Assembly: GCF_000613125.1 (NCBI RefSeq)
Contig: NZ_HG964497.1
Coordinates: forward strand, 4,996,378 to 5,060,377
Reading direction: 5' to 3'
DNA length: 64,000 nucleotides
DNA from: Bacillus sp. EB01
GTDB lineage: Bacteria > Bacillota > Bacilli > Bacillales > Cytobacillaceae
Both the position numbers and the translations under genes were made by a program. Shown here one piece after another: positions 57,401 through 64,000 of this stretch (positions within the stretch are counted from its first letter, which is position 1; each line of letters opens with the position of its first letter). Under the pieces are notes generated by a model, which saw nothing but the letters and a program-made list of their open reading frames with translations, made no database searches and was not told the DNA's origin.

Positions 57401-58423
57401 TCAAAACGATTCAACAATGGTAAATAAGCTTTTTAGTGTTTCAGTCCAGGTTTCATCCTTAAAGTAAGACATGACAAAGACAATGTTCGGATTCACTATA
57501 TACATTTTGTTACTCCCTTGGAACAGGGCAATCACATTTGTTTTAAGTAGTATTTCAAAATAAATGTTGAATTTCTGCTTGTCCCTAACCGACAATTGCT
57601 TCACATTTTGTCCGGACATTTCATTCCATATTTTTTTATCTGTTAACCTCTTTACTAGCCGTTTGTTATGTCTTATTGCCTCGCTTATGGTTGTGTGTTC
57701 TTTTAAAAAATCCTCTTTGCTGTTTTCGCAAATAATATGGGATTGATAATGAACATATGGAAGAAGAGCTAAAAGAAGGCTTAATGGATATAAATCTCTT
57801 TTGATTTTACGCTCCTTCTTCTTGTACCTTTCAGTTTCTTCTTCAATTAAATCAATATAATGTTTTAATTGTTTTTGCAATACCTTAACAGAATACTCTT
57901 CCGGTTCTTCAAATTCCCCTTTAATGATGTATTTTGAACATAGTTTATAAAAAATTTCGTTTTTTGTTCCCCCTTTGCACTCCTCTAAAATACCTAGTTC
58001 AATCATATTCCTAATAAATGTTGAAGCAACCTTTCGTTGTACTCCTAAATATTTAGCAATTTTAGTTTGATTTAATGACTTGCCATTCAGAGACAATGGC
58101 TTTTCGTCAAAAGATACAATTGGAATCAACTTCATAAATAAATGAGAGTGATACTGCCTTGCCCTTCCGGTAACATCCCTCATTGCCCGTTTCATTTGTA
58201 CAAAACCGCGCTTTTTTGTTAATTCAACAGCCAGTTCCCATTCCCTTTTCCTTTTTGCCCATTCAATTGATTCTTTACGGGATAATTTATCATCGGGTCT
58301 AACGTTCAATTCTCTAAATACTTCAGTGCCTGTATTCATGTCATAATATATTTTATGCATTCTATTACTGCTAAACTTAATAATCTTATTGTTCAATAGC
58401 TCCTCCAGAAAGTCGTCGTTCAC
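57401..58423 (-). CDS. Winged-helix plasmid Rep-like protein
   Basis: 340 residues. Central winged helix (~105-165): LSLNGKSLNQTKIAKYLGVQRKVASTFIRNMIELGILEE, then GGTKNEIFYKLCSKYIIKGEF, the arrangement seen in RepL-like Firmicute plasmid initiators. A lysine/glutamate-rich coiled coil follows (~185-215). A second helical domain carries hydrophobic segments. GTG start with GGAGG 7 bases upstream. Convergent with the tyrosine recombinase. Rep function is inferred; a transcription factor is possible. Confidence 0.5.
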   Translation of the reverse strand: MNDDFLEELLNNKIIKFSSNRMHKIYYDMNTGTEVFRELNVRPDDKLSRKESIEWAKRKREWELAVELTKKRGFVQMKRAMRDVTGRARQYHSHLFMKLIPIVSFDEKPLSLNGKSLNQTKIAKYLGVQRKVASTFIRNMIELGILEECKGGTKNEIFYKLCSKYIIKGEFEEPEEYSVKVLQKQLKHYIDLIEEETERYKKKERKIKRDLYPLSLLLALLPYVHYQSHIICENSKEDFLKEHTTISEAIRHNKRLVKRLTDKKIWNEMSGQNVKQLSVRDKQKFNIYFEILLKTNVIALFQGSNKMYIVNPNIVFVMSYFKDETWTETLKSLFTIVESF

Positions 58424-58600
58424 GATTTTTCCTCCTTTTTAAAAATAATGAAATTTCTTTTACGCTTGTTAAATTGTTTTAGTAAATTTCGAGATATCCT
58501 TCAACAATACGGAAGCCCTTTTTTGAAAAATAATTTGCAGAAGTATAGGCATGTGGTTACAACAAATAAAAAAAACATATGCATAGGGATACAACAAGAA

Positions 58601-58656
58601 AAACCAATTGTTCCTAGAGCCATAAGGGTTCTGGCTAAGAACAATTGGTTTTTTTT
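58601..58656. terminator. Long hairpin, probable terminator
   Basis: AAACCAATTGTTC/GAACAATTGGTTT with T8 on the + side and A-rich on the other; 13-bp perfect arms. It is the main feature in the 58424-58891 gap, which has no other gene; a TTGAAA near 58699 may belong to a promoter for the micro-protein genes. Confidence 0.6.
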
Positions 58657-58891
58657 CTTATAGAATATTCAGCTATCATTTTTAATTTCCAAATTCAATA
58701 TTGAAAAAGTTTTTTTCCAGAGTAAGTATATATACACCGCAAAAAAGACCATTTCAACTCTTTTTTATGCATTTTTCCGCTTATATACTAACAACAACAA
58801 GAAGAAAGCAGCCATCAGCCAAAGGAAGCAACTACATAACAAATGAAAAAATAATCGAACCAAAAAGGTTCATAGGGAGAGGGATTTTAAC

Positions 58892-59020
58892 ATGGGTAAG
58901 AAGACCTTGAAAATTAAAATTGTTCCAAGTATTAATCGAAAATCTTCAGAAGAAATAGTTCAGGAACTAGTTAAGCAGACCGTAACTAAGGTGTTAAAGG
59001 AGCGAAAAAGAGGTGCTTAA
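58892..59020 (+). CDS. 42-residue micro-protein, paralogue A
   Basis: MGKKTLKIKIVPSINRKSSE and on to KQTVTKVLKERKRGA. ATG with GGGAGAGGG ~9 bases upstream. About 60% identical to the next micro-protein over 39 residues: beta-strand opening then an amphipathic helix (EEIVQELVKQTVTKVL). Paralogy and ribosome sites support both as genes. Function unknown; location next to the serine recombinase suggests a directionality factor or regulator. Confidence 0.65.
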   Translation: MGKKTLKIKIVPSINRKSSEEIVQELVKQTVTKVLKERKRGA

Positions 59021-59089
59021 CGTACGTATAGGAATTGAATAGGACAAAGATTCCAAGGCATATAGGTGTATGAGAGAGGAGTGATTTTT

Positions 59090-59257
59090 GTGGTAAAAAA
59101 AGTGTTCAAGATTAAGATATTACCAAGTTTAAACGGTAAATCATCTGATGAAGTTGTGAACGAGCTTGTTAAGCAAACCATCGATAAAGTTTTATCGCAA
59201 AACAAGAATCTCTCATATACCAGTCCGATTAATTCAAACCAAGATTTAACAAGCTAA
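59090..59257 (+). CDS. 55-residue micro-protein, paralogue B
   Basis: VKKVFKIKILPSLNGKSSDE then VVNELVKQTIDKVL, closely related to paralogue A, with a polar tail of ~17 residues. GTG 59090 has GAGGAG 8 bases upstream; the ATG at 59066 is in frame but lacks a site. 69 bases after paralogue A, 131 before the serine recombinase, same strand. Confidence 0.65.
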   Translation: MVKKVFKIKILPSLNGKSSDEVVNELVKQTIDKVLSQNKNLSYTSPINSNQDLTS

Positions 59258-59297
59258 CTCTTAGAAACATCACAAACAATTAAAAACATTAATGGTT

Positions 59298-59344
59298 GGG
59301 ATTGTAAAATCAGCCATCAAAAGGTCCTAAAATTTTACAGTCCC
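59298..59344. promoter_or_regulatory. 13-bp inverted repeat upstream of the serine recombinase
   Basis: GGGATTGTAAAAT and ATTTTACAGTCCC, 12 of 13 pairs complementary (one mismatch), 21-base loop. Just 45 bases before the recombinase start and next to a TATAAT; candidate operator or attenuator. Confidence 0.55.
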
Positions 59345-59388
59345 GACGCCTTATAATAACTATAGACTACTTTTGGGGGATAAAAACA

Positions 59389-60975
59389 ATGAAGATTAGG
59401 AATAACATTGCAGCTATATATGTTCGAGTGTCTACACTAAAAACGTCACAAAAAGATTCTCCAGAACATCAAAAGTCCTTATGTATTCAAAAAGCTATGG
59501 ATGCCGGCCTTGAAGTTAGACCTGAATATATTTATGAGGACAGGTCTACCGGGACAAGTATTGTTGGACGTGAGGAAATAAAGCAACTTCTCGAGGATGC
59601 AGGTAATGGTTATTTTTCAACAATAATTTTCGCTTCACTTTCGCGATTTTCCCGTGACTCGCTTGACGCCATCTCTTTGAAACGCAAATTGGTTAATGGT
59701 CTAGGTCTTAGACTAATAAGTATTGAGGACATCTATGATTCTGGTGAAAGTGATAATGAGATGATTTTTACAATCATATCTGCGGTAAACCAAAAACTAT
59801 CAGAGCAAATTAGTATCGCGTCCAAACGCGGAATCAGGGAGTCTGCCTTACAGGGAAACTTTACAGGGTCCATAGCACCCTATGGATATAAAAAGGTTTT
59901 AATCGATGGAAAGAAGACTTTGGAGGTAATGGAGTATGAGGCCTCAATTGTCCGTAAAATTTATGACCTGTATGTTTACAATAATATGGGTGAGAAATCA
60001 GTTGTAAATTATCTAAATGATGAAGGAATCCCTTCTCCTAAGGGAGGAGTTTGGGGACTTACAACTGTTCAAAGGATTTTACAAAACGAGGCCTATAAGG
60101 GATTACATGCCTTTGGCAAATATAAGGTGAAAAAATATCAAGACATGGACGATATGCATAACAGGATAAACAAGTTGGTCCAAGTTGAAAAAGATTCCTG
60201 GCACCATTCTGAAAAAAGCAACTGGGAAGCCATCATAGATGAGGAACTGTTTGACAAGGCCCAAGAAATAAGATTAATGAGGGGTGGTGGTAAACGCGGA
60301 GGGGTTCGTAATGTTAAGGTTAACCCTTTTTCTGGCATAATAAAGTGTGCTCATTGTGGTAAAAATTTCGTTTCAATGAAATCTGGAAAGAAACGTATGG
60401 ACGGTCAGAAGAACGAATATAGATACCTAATTTGCTCATCTCGGAGGAGGATGGGGGTAAAAGGATGTCCGAATGGATACTGGATACCCCTTGAGAAACT
60501 AACGAAAGCGTTGTTACATGAGCTTAAATCATCATTAAGCACATTAATAAATGTTGATGAGGTTAGTTCAAATATTAAGGTCGAAAATGATTCCGGAATC
60601 CTAGATAATGAAAAACAAATTAAACAAAACCAACGCTTACTAGATAGGAATAGGAAGCTTCTATTCGAATTAAGGAATGACTTCAAATTAGGTGAGGTTG
60701 ATAAAGAGCAATTTGTTTTTGAAAAGGAGCAGTTAGACTTAAAGATAAAAGAACTCCAAAATCGGTTGAAGAATTTATCGGAAGTAAATACCCAGGAAGT
60801 TAATGAGAAGGTAATTAAGCAGAAAATAAAAGAAGCCTTAGAAAAACTTGTTAAATTGGAATTTTCAGAAGTGGATGAACTTCAACTGGTGTTGAAACAA
60901 ATAGTAGAAGTTATTAATGTGAACAAAGAAGGTGAGGTGGAGATTCGCACCCCTCTGGGTGTCTTACACCCTTAG
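59389..60975 (+). CDS. Large serine recombinase of the gerE element
   Basis: 528 residues. Resolvase catalytic domain (8-~155) with nucleophile Ser15 in YVRVST and SRFSRDS; recombinase domain (~165-275, APYGYKKV, GLTTVQRILQNEAYKG); zinc ribbon with C320xxC323 and the second Cys pair (CSS...KGCPN); C-terminal coiled coil (~395-480). Cuts at 2-bp-overlap att sites and leaves a 5'-phosphoserine link. Its TAG stop abuts the attP arm at 60976. Comparable to SpoIVCA (skin) and SprA (SP-beta). Start ATG after GGGGG. Confidence 0.94.
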   Translation: MKIRNNIAAIYVRVSTLKTSQKDSPEHQKSLCIQKAMDAGLEVRPEYIYEDRSTGTSIVGREEIKQLLEDAGNGYFSTIIFASLSRFSRDSLDAISLKRKLVNGLGLRLISIEDIYDSGESDNEMIFTIISAVNQKLSEQISIASKRGIRESALQGNFTGSIAPYGYKKVLIDGKKTLEVMEYEASIVRKIYDLYVYNNMGEKSVVNYLNDEGIPSPKGGVWGLTTVQRILQNEAYKGLHAFGKYKVKKYQDMDDMHNRINKLVQVEKDSWHHSEKSNWEAIIDEELFDKAQEIRLMRGGGKRGGVRNVKVNPFSGIIKCAHCGKNFVSMKSGKKRMDGQKNEYRYLICSSRRRMGVKGCPNGYWIPLEKLTKALLHELKSSLSTLINVDEVSSNIKVENDSGILDNEKQIKQNQRLLDRNRKLLFELRNDFKLGEVDKEQFVFEKEQLDLKIKELQNRLKNLSEVNTQEVNEKVIKQKIKEALEKLVKLEFSEVDELQLVLKQIVEVINVNKEGEVEIRTPLGVLHP

Positions 60976-61023
60976 TTATGCATACAAAACACATGACGAA
61001 TGCAATGCAAAAGCTCGGGGTTA
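60976..61023. other. attR junction of the gerE element
   Basis: Arm TTATGCA (60976-60982) lies 23.5 bases left of the core centre, mirroring TGCATAA at attL; core CGAATG at 60997-61002 followed by gerE sequence. Confidence 0.88.
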
Positions 61024-61079
61024 AGGGGCGTTCACAGGCAGTAGTTGAACTTCTGCGAATGGGAGAGCTCGAGCTCTAA
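60999..61079 (+). pseudogene. gerE: gerE 3' part
   Basis: Encodes NAMQKLGVKGRSQAVVELLR plus MGELEL and stop, the invariant GerE C-terminus including the end of the recognition helix. No start of its own. Joined at the CGAATG core to the 5' part it gives 48+26 = 74 residues, the B. subtilis GerE length. Confidence 0.93.
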
Positions 61080-61083
61080 TCAG

Positions 61084-61122
61084 GACCGGCATCCATCATG
61101 GAGGCCGGTCTCCATTTTTTTA
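61084..61122 (+). terminator. gerE terminator
   Basis: GACCGGC/GCCGGTC hairpin plus T-run directly after the gerE stop. Confidence 0.85.
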
Positions 61123-61247
61123 TAAATGGTACATGCTATACTAGGATTGTTGTTTTCCTTGAACTTTTGGTGAAAAAAGTAGAAAATAAACGTAAGCAGA
61201 AATTGTGGATAACAGCCTTCAGGGCTTTTTATGGGAGTGGTTGAGAA

Positions 61248-61703
61248 ATGGAACAGGTTCGGACTGAAAAATTGGATCCAGCTATCGTTGCTCAAATTGA
61301 AAAGGATCTTCGTTATATAGCAGGTATCATAAAGCAAAAGGGCAGGGAAATGCTCAGCAACTATACCATCACCCCGCCGCAATTCGTCGCGCTCCAATGG
61401 CTTTTTGAAGATGGCGACATGACTATCGGCGAACTATCCAATAAAATGTATTTAGCATTCAGTACCACCACTGACCTCGTTGACCGGATGGAAAAGAATG
61501 AACTTGTTGTTCGTGTTAAAGATCCGAAGGACAGGCGTGTCGTAAGGATCCATCTGCTTGAAGAGGGCGGGCGGATCATCGATGAAGTTATTAAAAAAAG
61601 GCAGGAATACCTGACCGATACATTAAAAAACTTTACTACTGAAGAAGTGGCTGTACTCCAGCACAACATGACAAAATTGCATCAGGAAATGCGGGAAAAA
61701 TGA
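61248..61703 (+). CDS. ysmB: MarR-family regulator
   Basis: 151 residues, winged helix: [29 protein letters not shown] (~64-92) recognition region and the wing [19 protein letters not shown], with flanking dimerisation helices. Ligand unknown. Ten bases before racE and likely co-transcribed; orthologous position to B. subtilis YsmB. Confidence 0.9.
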   Translation: MEQVRTEKLDPAIVAQIEKDLRYIAGIIKQKGREMLSNYTITPPQFVALQWLFEDGDMTIGELSNKMYLAFSTTTDLVDRMEKNELVVRVKDPKDRRVVRIHLLEEGGRIIDEVIKKRQEYLTDTLKNFTTEEVAVLQHNMTKLHQEMREK

Positions 61704-61713
61704 GGCGAGGGTT

Positions 61714-62511
61714 TTGAAACAGCCAATCGGAATTATTGACTCGGGGGTAGGCGGTTTGACAGTAGCAAGGGAAGTCATACGCCAGCTTCCAAATGAACAA
61801 ATTATTTATCTCGGTGACACAAAACGATGCCCATATGGGCCGCGGCCAGTCCAGGAGGTCCGGAAATTCACCTGGCAGCTGACGCGTTTTTTACTGGGCA
61901 AAAACATAAAAATGCTTGTCATTGCCTGCAATACAGCTACAGCGGCCGTCCTCGACGATATCCGCAGGGAACTGGATATCCCTGTAGTTGGGGTAATTTA
62001 TCCAGGGGCCAGGGCAGCAATTAAAAATACCGAAAACTATCATGTTGGCGTCATTGGAACCATTGGCACGGTAAAAAGCGGCGCCTACGAAAAGGCATTG
62101 AAGTCACTCGTCAGCAGAGTGTCCGTCGTCAGCCATGCGTGCCCGAAATTTGTTCCGCTTGTAGAAAGCGGCGAGGTGAAAGGCGAGCTTGCCGAACGGA
62201 TTGTCGCCGAGGCTCTCGAGCCCTTAAAGGGACAAAAACTCGATACGCTCATCCTTGGATGTACCCATTATCCGTTGCTAGAACCGTTAATCAAGCAGTA
62301 TATGGGTACGGATGTCAAAGTCATTAGCTCCGGCGACGAAACAGCCAGAGAAGTGAGCACAATCCTAGATTATCGCGGATTGATCGACCAAGATAATGAC
62401 CTTCCGAAACATGAATTTTACACAACCGGTTCTGATGTTATTTTTTCAAAAATAGCATCAGAATGGCTTGGCTATGAGGTAACTGGTGTCAAAACAATTA
62501 AATTGGATTAA
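61714..62511 (+). CDS. racE: Glutamate racemase
   Basis: 265 residues. [16 protein letters not shown], the ACNTATA catalytic Cys motif near 73, and [11 protein letters not shown] with the second catalytic Cys near 185. Makes D-glutamate for peptidoglycan. TTG start with GAGGCGAGG upstream. Confidence 0.95.
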   Translation: MKQPIGIIDSGVGGLTVAREVIRQLPNEQIIYLGDTKRCPYGPRPVQEVRKFTWQLTRFLLGKNIKMLVIACNTATAAVLDDIRRELDIPVVGVIYPGARAAIKNTENYHVGVIGTIGTVKSGAYEKALKSLVSRVSVVSHACPKFVPLVESGEVKGELAERIVAEALEPLKGQKLDTLILGCTHYPLLEPLIKQYMGTDVKVISSGDETAREVSTILDYRGLIDQDNDLPKHEFYTTGSDVIFSKIASEWLGYEVTGVKTIKLD

Positions 62512-62516
62512 TTCTT

Positions 62517-62545
62517 AAAGCTCCCAATCGGGGGCTTTTCTTTTT
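62517..62545 (+). terminator. racE terminator
   Basis: AAAGCTCCC/GGGGGCTTTT hairpin plus TTTTT. Confidence 0.8.
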
Positions 62546-62614
62546 GGTGGCTCAATCTGAGATTATAGGTGGTTCAAGTTGTAGTTGTTTGTGTAACTAA
62601 ATTTTTGTCGGATG

Positions 62615-63195
62615 CCTAGTGAGTCACCGAGTATTGCTAGTGAAAACCAACCAACCAAGAATTTGAACTGGCAATAAAGTGTGGTTCAGAAAAGTAGTCA
62701 TTTGTAGTACTACTCGGTGACCTACTAGTTTACAGTTGATTACCTAGTGAATGTCCGAGTACTGCTAGTGAAAACTAACCAACCAAGATTTTGAACTGGC
62801 AATAAAGTGTGATTCAGAAAAGTAGTCCTTTGTAGTACTACTCGGAGACCTACTAGTTTTTACTGTTGATTACCTAGTAGGTGTCTGAGTACTACTAGTG
62901 AAATCTAACCACCATGAATTTCGACTGGCAATAAAGTGTGGTTCGGAAAAGTATTCCTTTGTAGTACTAGACATATTTACTGTTGATTACCTAGTGAGCG
63001 TCCGAGTATTGCTAGTGAAAACTAACCAACCAAGAATTTCGACTGGCAATAAAGTGTGGTTCAGAAAAGTAGCCCTTTGTAGTACTACTCGGAGACCTAC
63101 TAGTTTTTACTGTTGATTACCTAGTGAGTGTCCGAGTACTGCTAGTGAAAACTAACCAATCAAAAGTCTCGACTAGTAATAAAGTGTGCTTAACC
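62615..63195. repeat. About 4.5 tandem copies of a ~130-bp repeat
   Basis: Units begin CCTAGT at 62615, 62743, 62873, 62990 and 63120 (lengths 128, 130, 117, 130; last partial). Each contains GTGAAAACTAACCAACCAA, ACTGGCAATAAAGTGTG, and GTAGTACTACTCGG...CCTACTAGTTT; CTAGT/ACTAG and GTACTAC elements are internally palindromic. The open frames across it are repeat-generated. It fills the racE-gerM gap. Confidence 0.92.
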
Positions 63196-63327
63196 ACAGC
63201 TTCACTTTTACTAATGCAATTTTTAAAGATTGTAAGCAGCAACCCACTGTTTTATTTTTCAAGGCTTGGTCTAAAATCTCCCGGGGCTCGTATACATGTA
63301 GTACAAACTGTCTCGGGAGGGATTTTC

Positions 63328-64000
63328 ATGTCCACAACTAAACCTAAGGTGCTGGCATCGGCTGTGCTGGTCACTTCGATTTTGCTATCAGGGTGCGGCC
63401 TATTCGGAAATGAAACGGTCAAAAAGATTGACCCGCCAAAAAGCACTTCTTTTGAAAATGAAAAAGGGGTAACAGGTACACCAGAAGAAGGTGAATCGGC
63501 AGAAACACAAGGCACTCTTAAAACAGAGCTCTATTTGATCGATAAAAATGGCTTCGTGGTTTCCCAGGCACTCGAGCTGCCAAAAACAAATTCAATCGCC
63601 AGACAGGCTTTGGAATACCTTGTTGAAAACGGACCAGTATCTGAAATGCTGCCGAATGGCTTCCGGGCAGTCCTTCCAGCGGACACAGACATATCAGTCG
63701 ACATCAATGATGACAAAGTTGCCACAGTGAATTTTTCAAAGGAATTCAAGAACTACCAGCCTGAAGATGAATTGAAAATCCTGCAGTCTGTCACCTGGAC
63801 ATTGACCCAGTTTGACTCAGTTGACAAAGTCAAGCTGAAGCTAAACGGGCACGAGCTCACTGAAATGCCAGTCAATGGCACACCAATTAGCGATTCCTTG
63901 TCAAGGGATTCGGGTATTAACCTCGACTCCTCAACCGTAACGGATATCATGAACACCAGACCGGTCACAGTTTACTATGTTGGCGGCGAAGAAGGCTCCT
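63328..64000 (+). CDS. gerM: Spore germination lipoprotein GerM (5' part)
   Basis: 224 codons visible, truncated by the window end. Lipoprotein signal peptide with lipobox LLSGC (Cys ~29), a polar linker, then a GerMN domain (~60-170: ELYLIDKNGFVVSQ, QALEYLVENGP, LPADTDISVDINDDKVATVNFS) and the start of a second (TVYYVGGE). In B. subtilis it is needed for spore cortex formation and germination. GGGAGG 8 bases before ATG 63328. Confidence 0.92.
   Translation, partial: MSTTKPKVLASAVLVTSILLSGCGLFGNETVKKIDPPKSTSFENEKGVTGTPEEGESAETQGTLKTELYLIDKNGFVVSQALELPKTNSIARQALEYLVENGPVSEMLPNGFRAVLPADTDISVDINDDKVATVNFSKEFKNYQPEDELKILQSVTWTLTQFDSVDKVKLKLNGHELTEMPVNGTPISDSLSRDSGINLDSSTVTDIMNTRPVTVYYVGGEEGS

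Larger units (their letters stand above)
45601..61000. mobile_element. 15,400-bp gerE-intervening element (serine-recombinase type)
   Basis: Bounded by CGAATG cores at 45597-45602 and 60997-61002, with the crossover placed at the central AA. It is visibly more AT-rich than the backbone. Carries a large serine recombinase whose stop codon abuts the attP arm, DarTG-like and restriction-modification modules, nucleases, a tyrosine recombinase and a Rep-like gene. No capsid, tail or lysis genes. Removing it restores a 74-codon gerE. Confidence 0.92.

Noticed and set aside
59345-59388. Sigma-K promoter for the serine recombinase (TATAGACTA near 59366)
   Set aside because: One mismatch in the -10 and no AC at the right distance; too weak to call.
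45601-61000. Prophage
   Set aside because: No terminase, capsid, portal, tail, holin or lysin genes; content is defence, toxin-antitoxin and recombination functions.
62615-63195. CRISPR array
   Set aside because: Units are ~130 bp and similar throughout; there are no short repeats separated by unique spacers and no cas genes nearby.

Overview
The window comes from a Bacillaceae chromosome (Bacillus/Mesobacillus-like, moderate GC, endospore former). From about 8.6 kb to the end the backbone follows the order I know from Bacillus subtilis: ysdC, sspI, ysgA, T-box-pheST, rnhC, zapA, cvpA-like, polX, mutS2, yshE, fadD-fadR-fadB-etfBA, trxA, uvrC, L-box-lysC, yslB, sdhCAB, ysmA, gerE, ysmB, racE, gerM. 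SspI, GerE, GerM and the YheC/D-type ATP-grasp proteins all point to sporulation.

Layout. 0-2.2 kb: a lyase/glycosyltransferase fusion and a group II intron remnant behind a terminator. 2.3-8.3 kb: four consecutive ATP-grasp genes, three of them YheC/D-like and one of those internally duplicated. 8.6-22.2 kb: housekeeping (aminopeptidase, rRNA methylase, Phe-tRNA synthetase, RNase HIII, cell division, DNA repair). 23-28.3 kb: fatty-acid beta-oxidation with a FadR operator. 29-37.8 kb: thioredoxin, UvrC, lysine-regulated aspartokinase, succinate dehydrogenase. 38.2-44.8 kb: a class D sortase and a 1,882-residue secreted two-catalytic-domain amylopullulanase, placed between sdhB and ysmA; its promoter is followed by two inverted LacI-type operator sequences.

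45.6-61.0 kb is the centre of interest. A 15,400-bp AT-rich element splits the late-sporulation regulator gerE in two. A large serine recombinase sits at its right end. The shared 6-bp core CGAATG occurs at both junctions, and joining the outer flanks restores a 74-codon gerE exactly. The reconstructed attP has 7-bp arms (TTATGCA/TGCATAA) placed exactly symmetrically around the central AA. The intact left flank has a perfect sigma-K-type promoter. This is the architecture of a developmentally excised intervening element like skin (sigK) or SP-beta (spsM); I recall a gerE element of this kind described in Bacillus cereus.

The cargo is not a phage. It holds a DarG/DarT-type ADP-ribosylation toxin-antitoxin pair in reversed order, a FokI-like restriction enzyme with a C5 methyltransferase and Vsr, a RecJ-like exonuclease that appears to start at ATT, a divergent PD-(D/E)XK-like nuclease, a triple-HTH protein, a strongly hairpinned about 400-nt leader in front of a tyrosine recombinase, a winged-helix Rep-like protein, and two paralogous micro-proteins beside the serine recombinase that are candidates for its directionality factor.

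62.5-64 kb: a 130-bp tandem repeat array, then the 5' part of gerM, cut by the window end.
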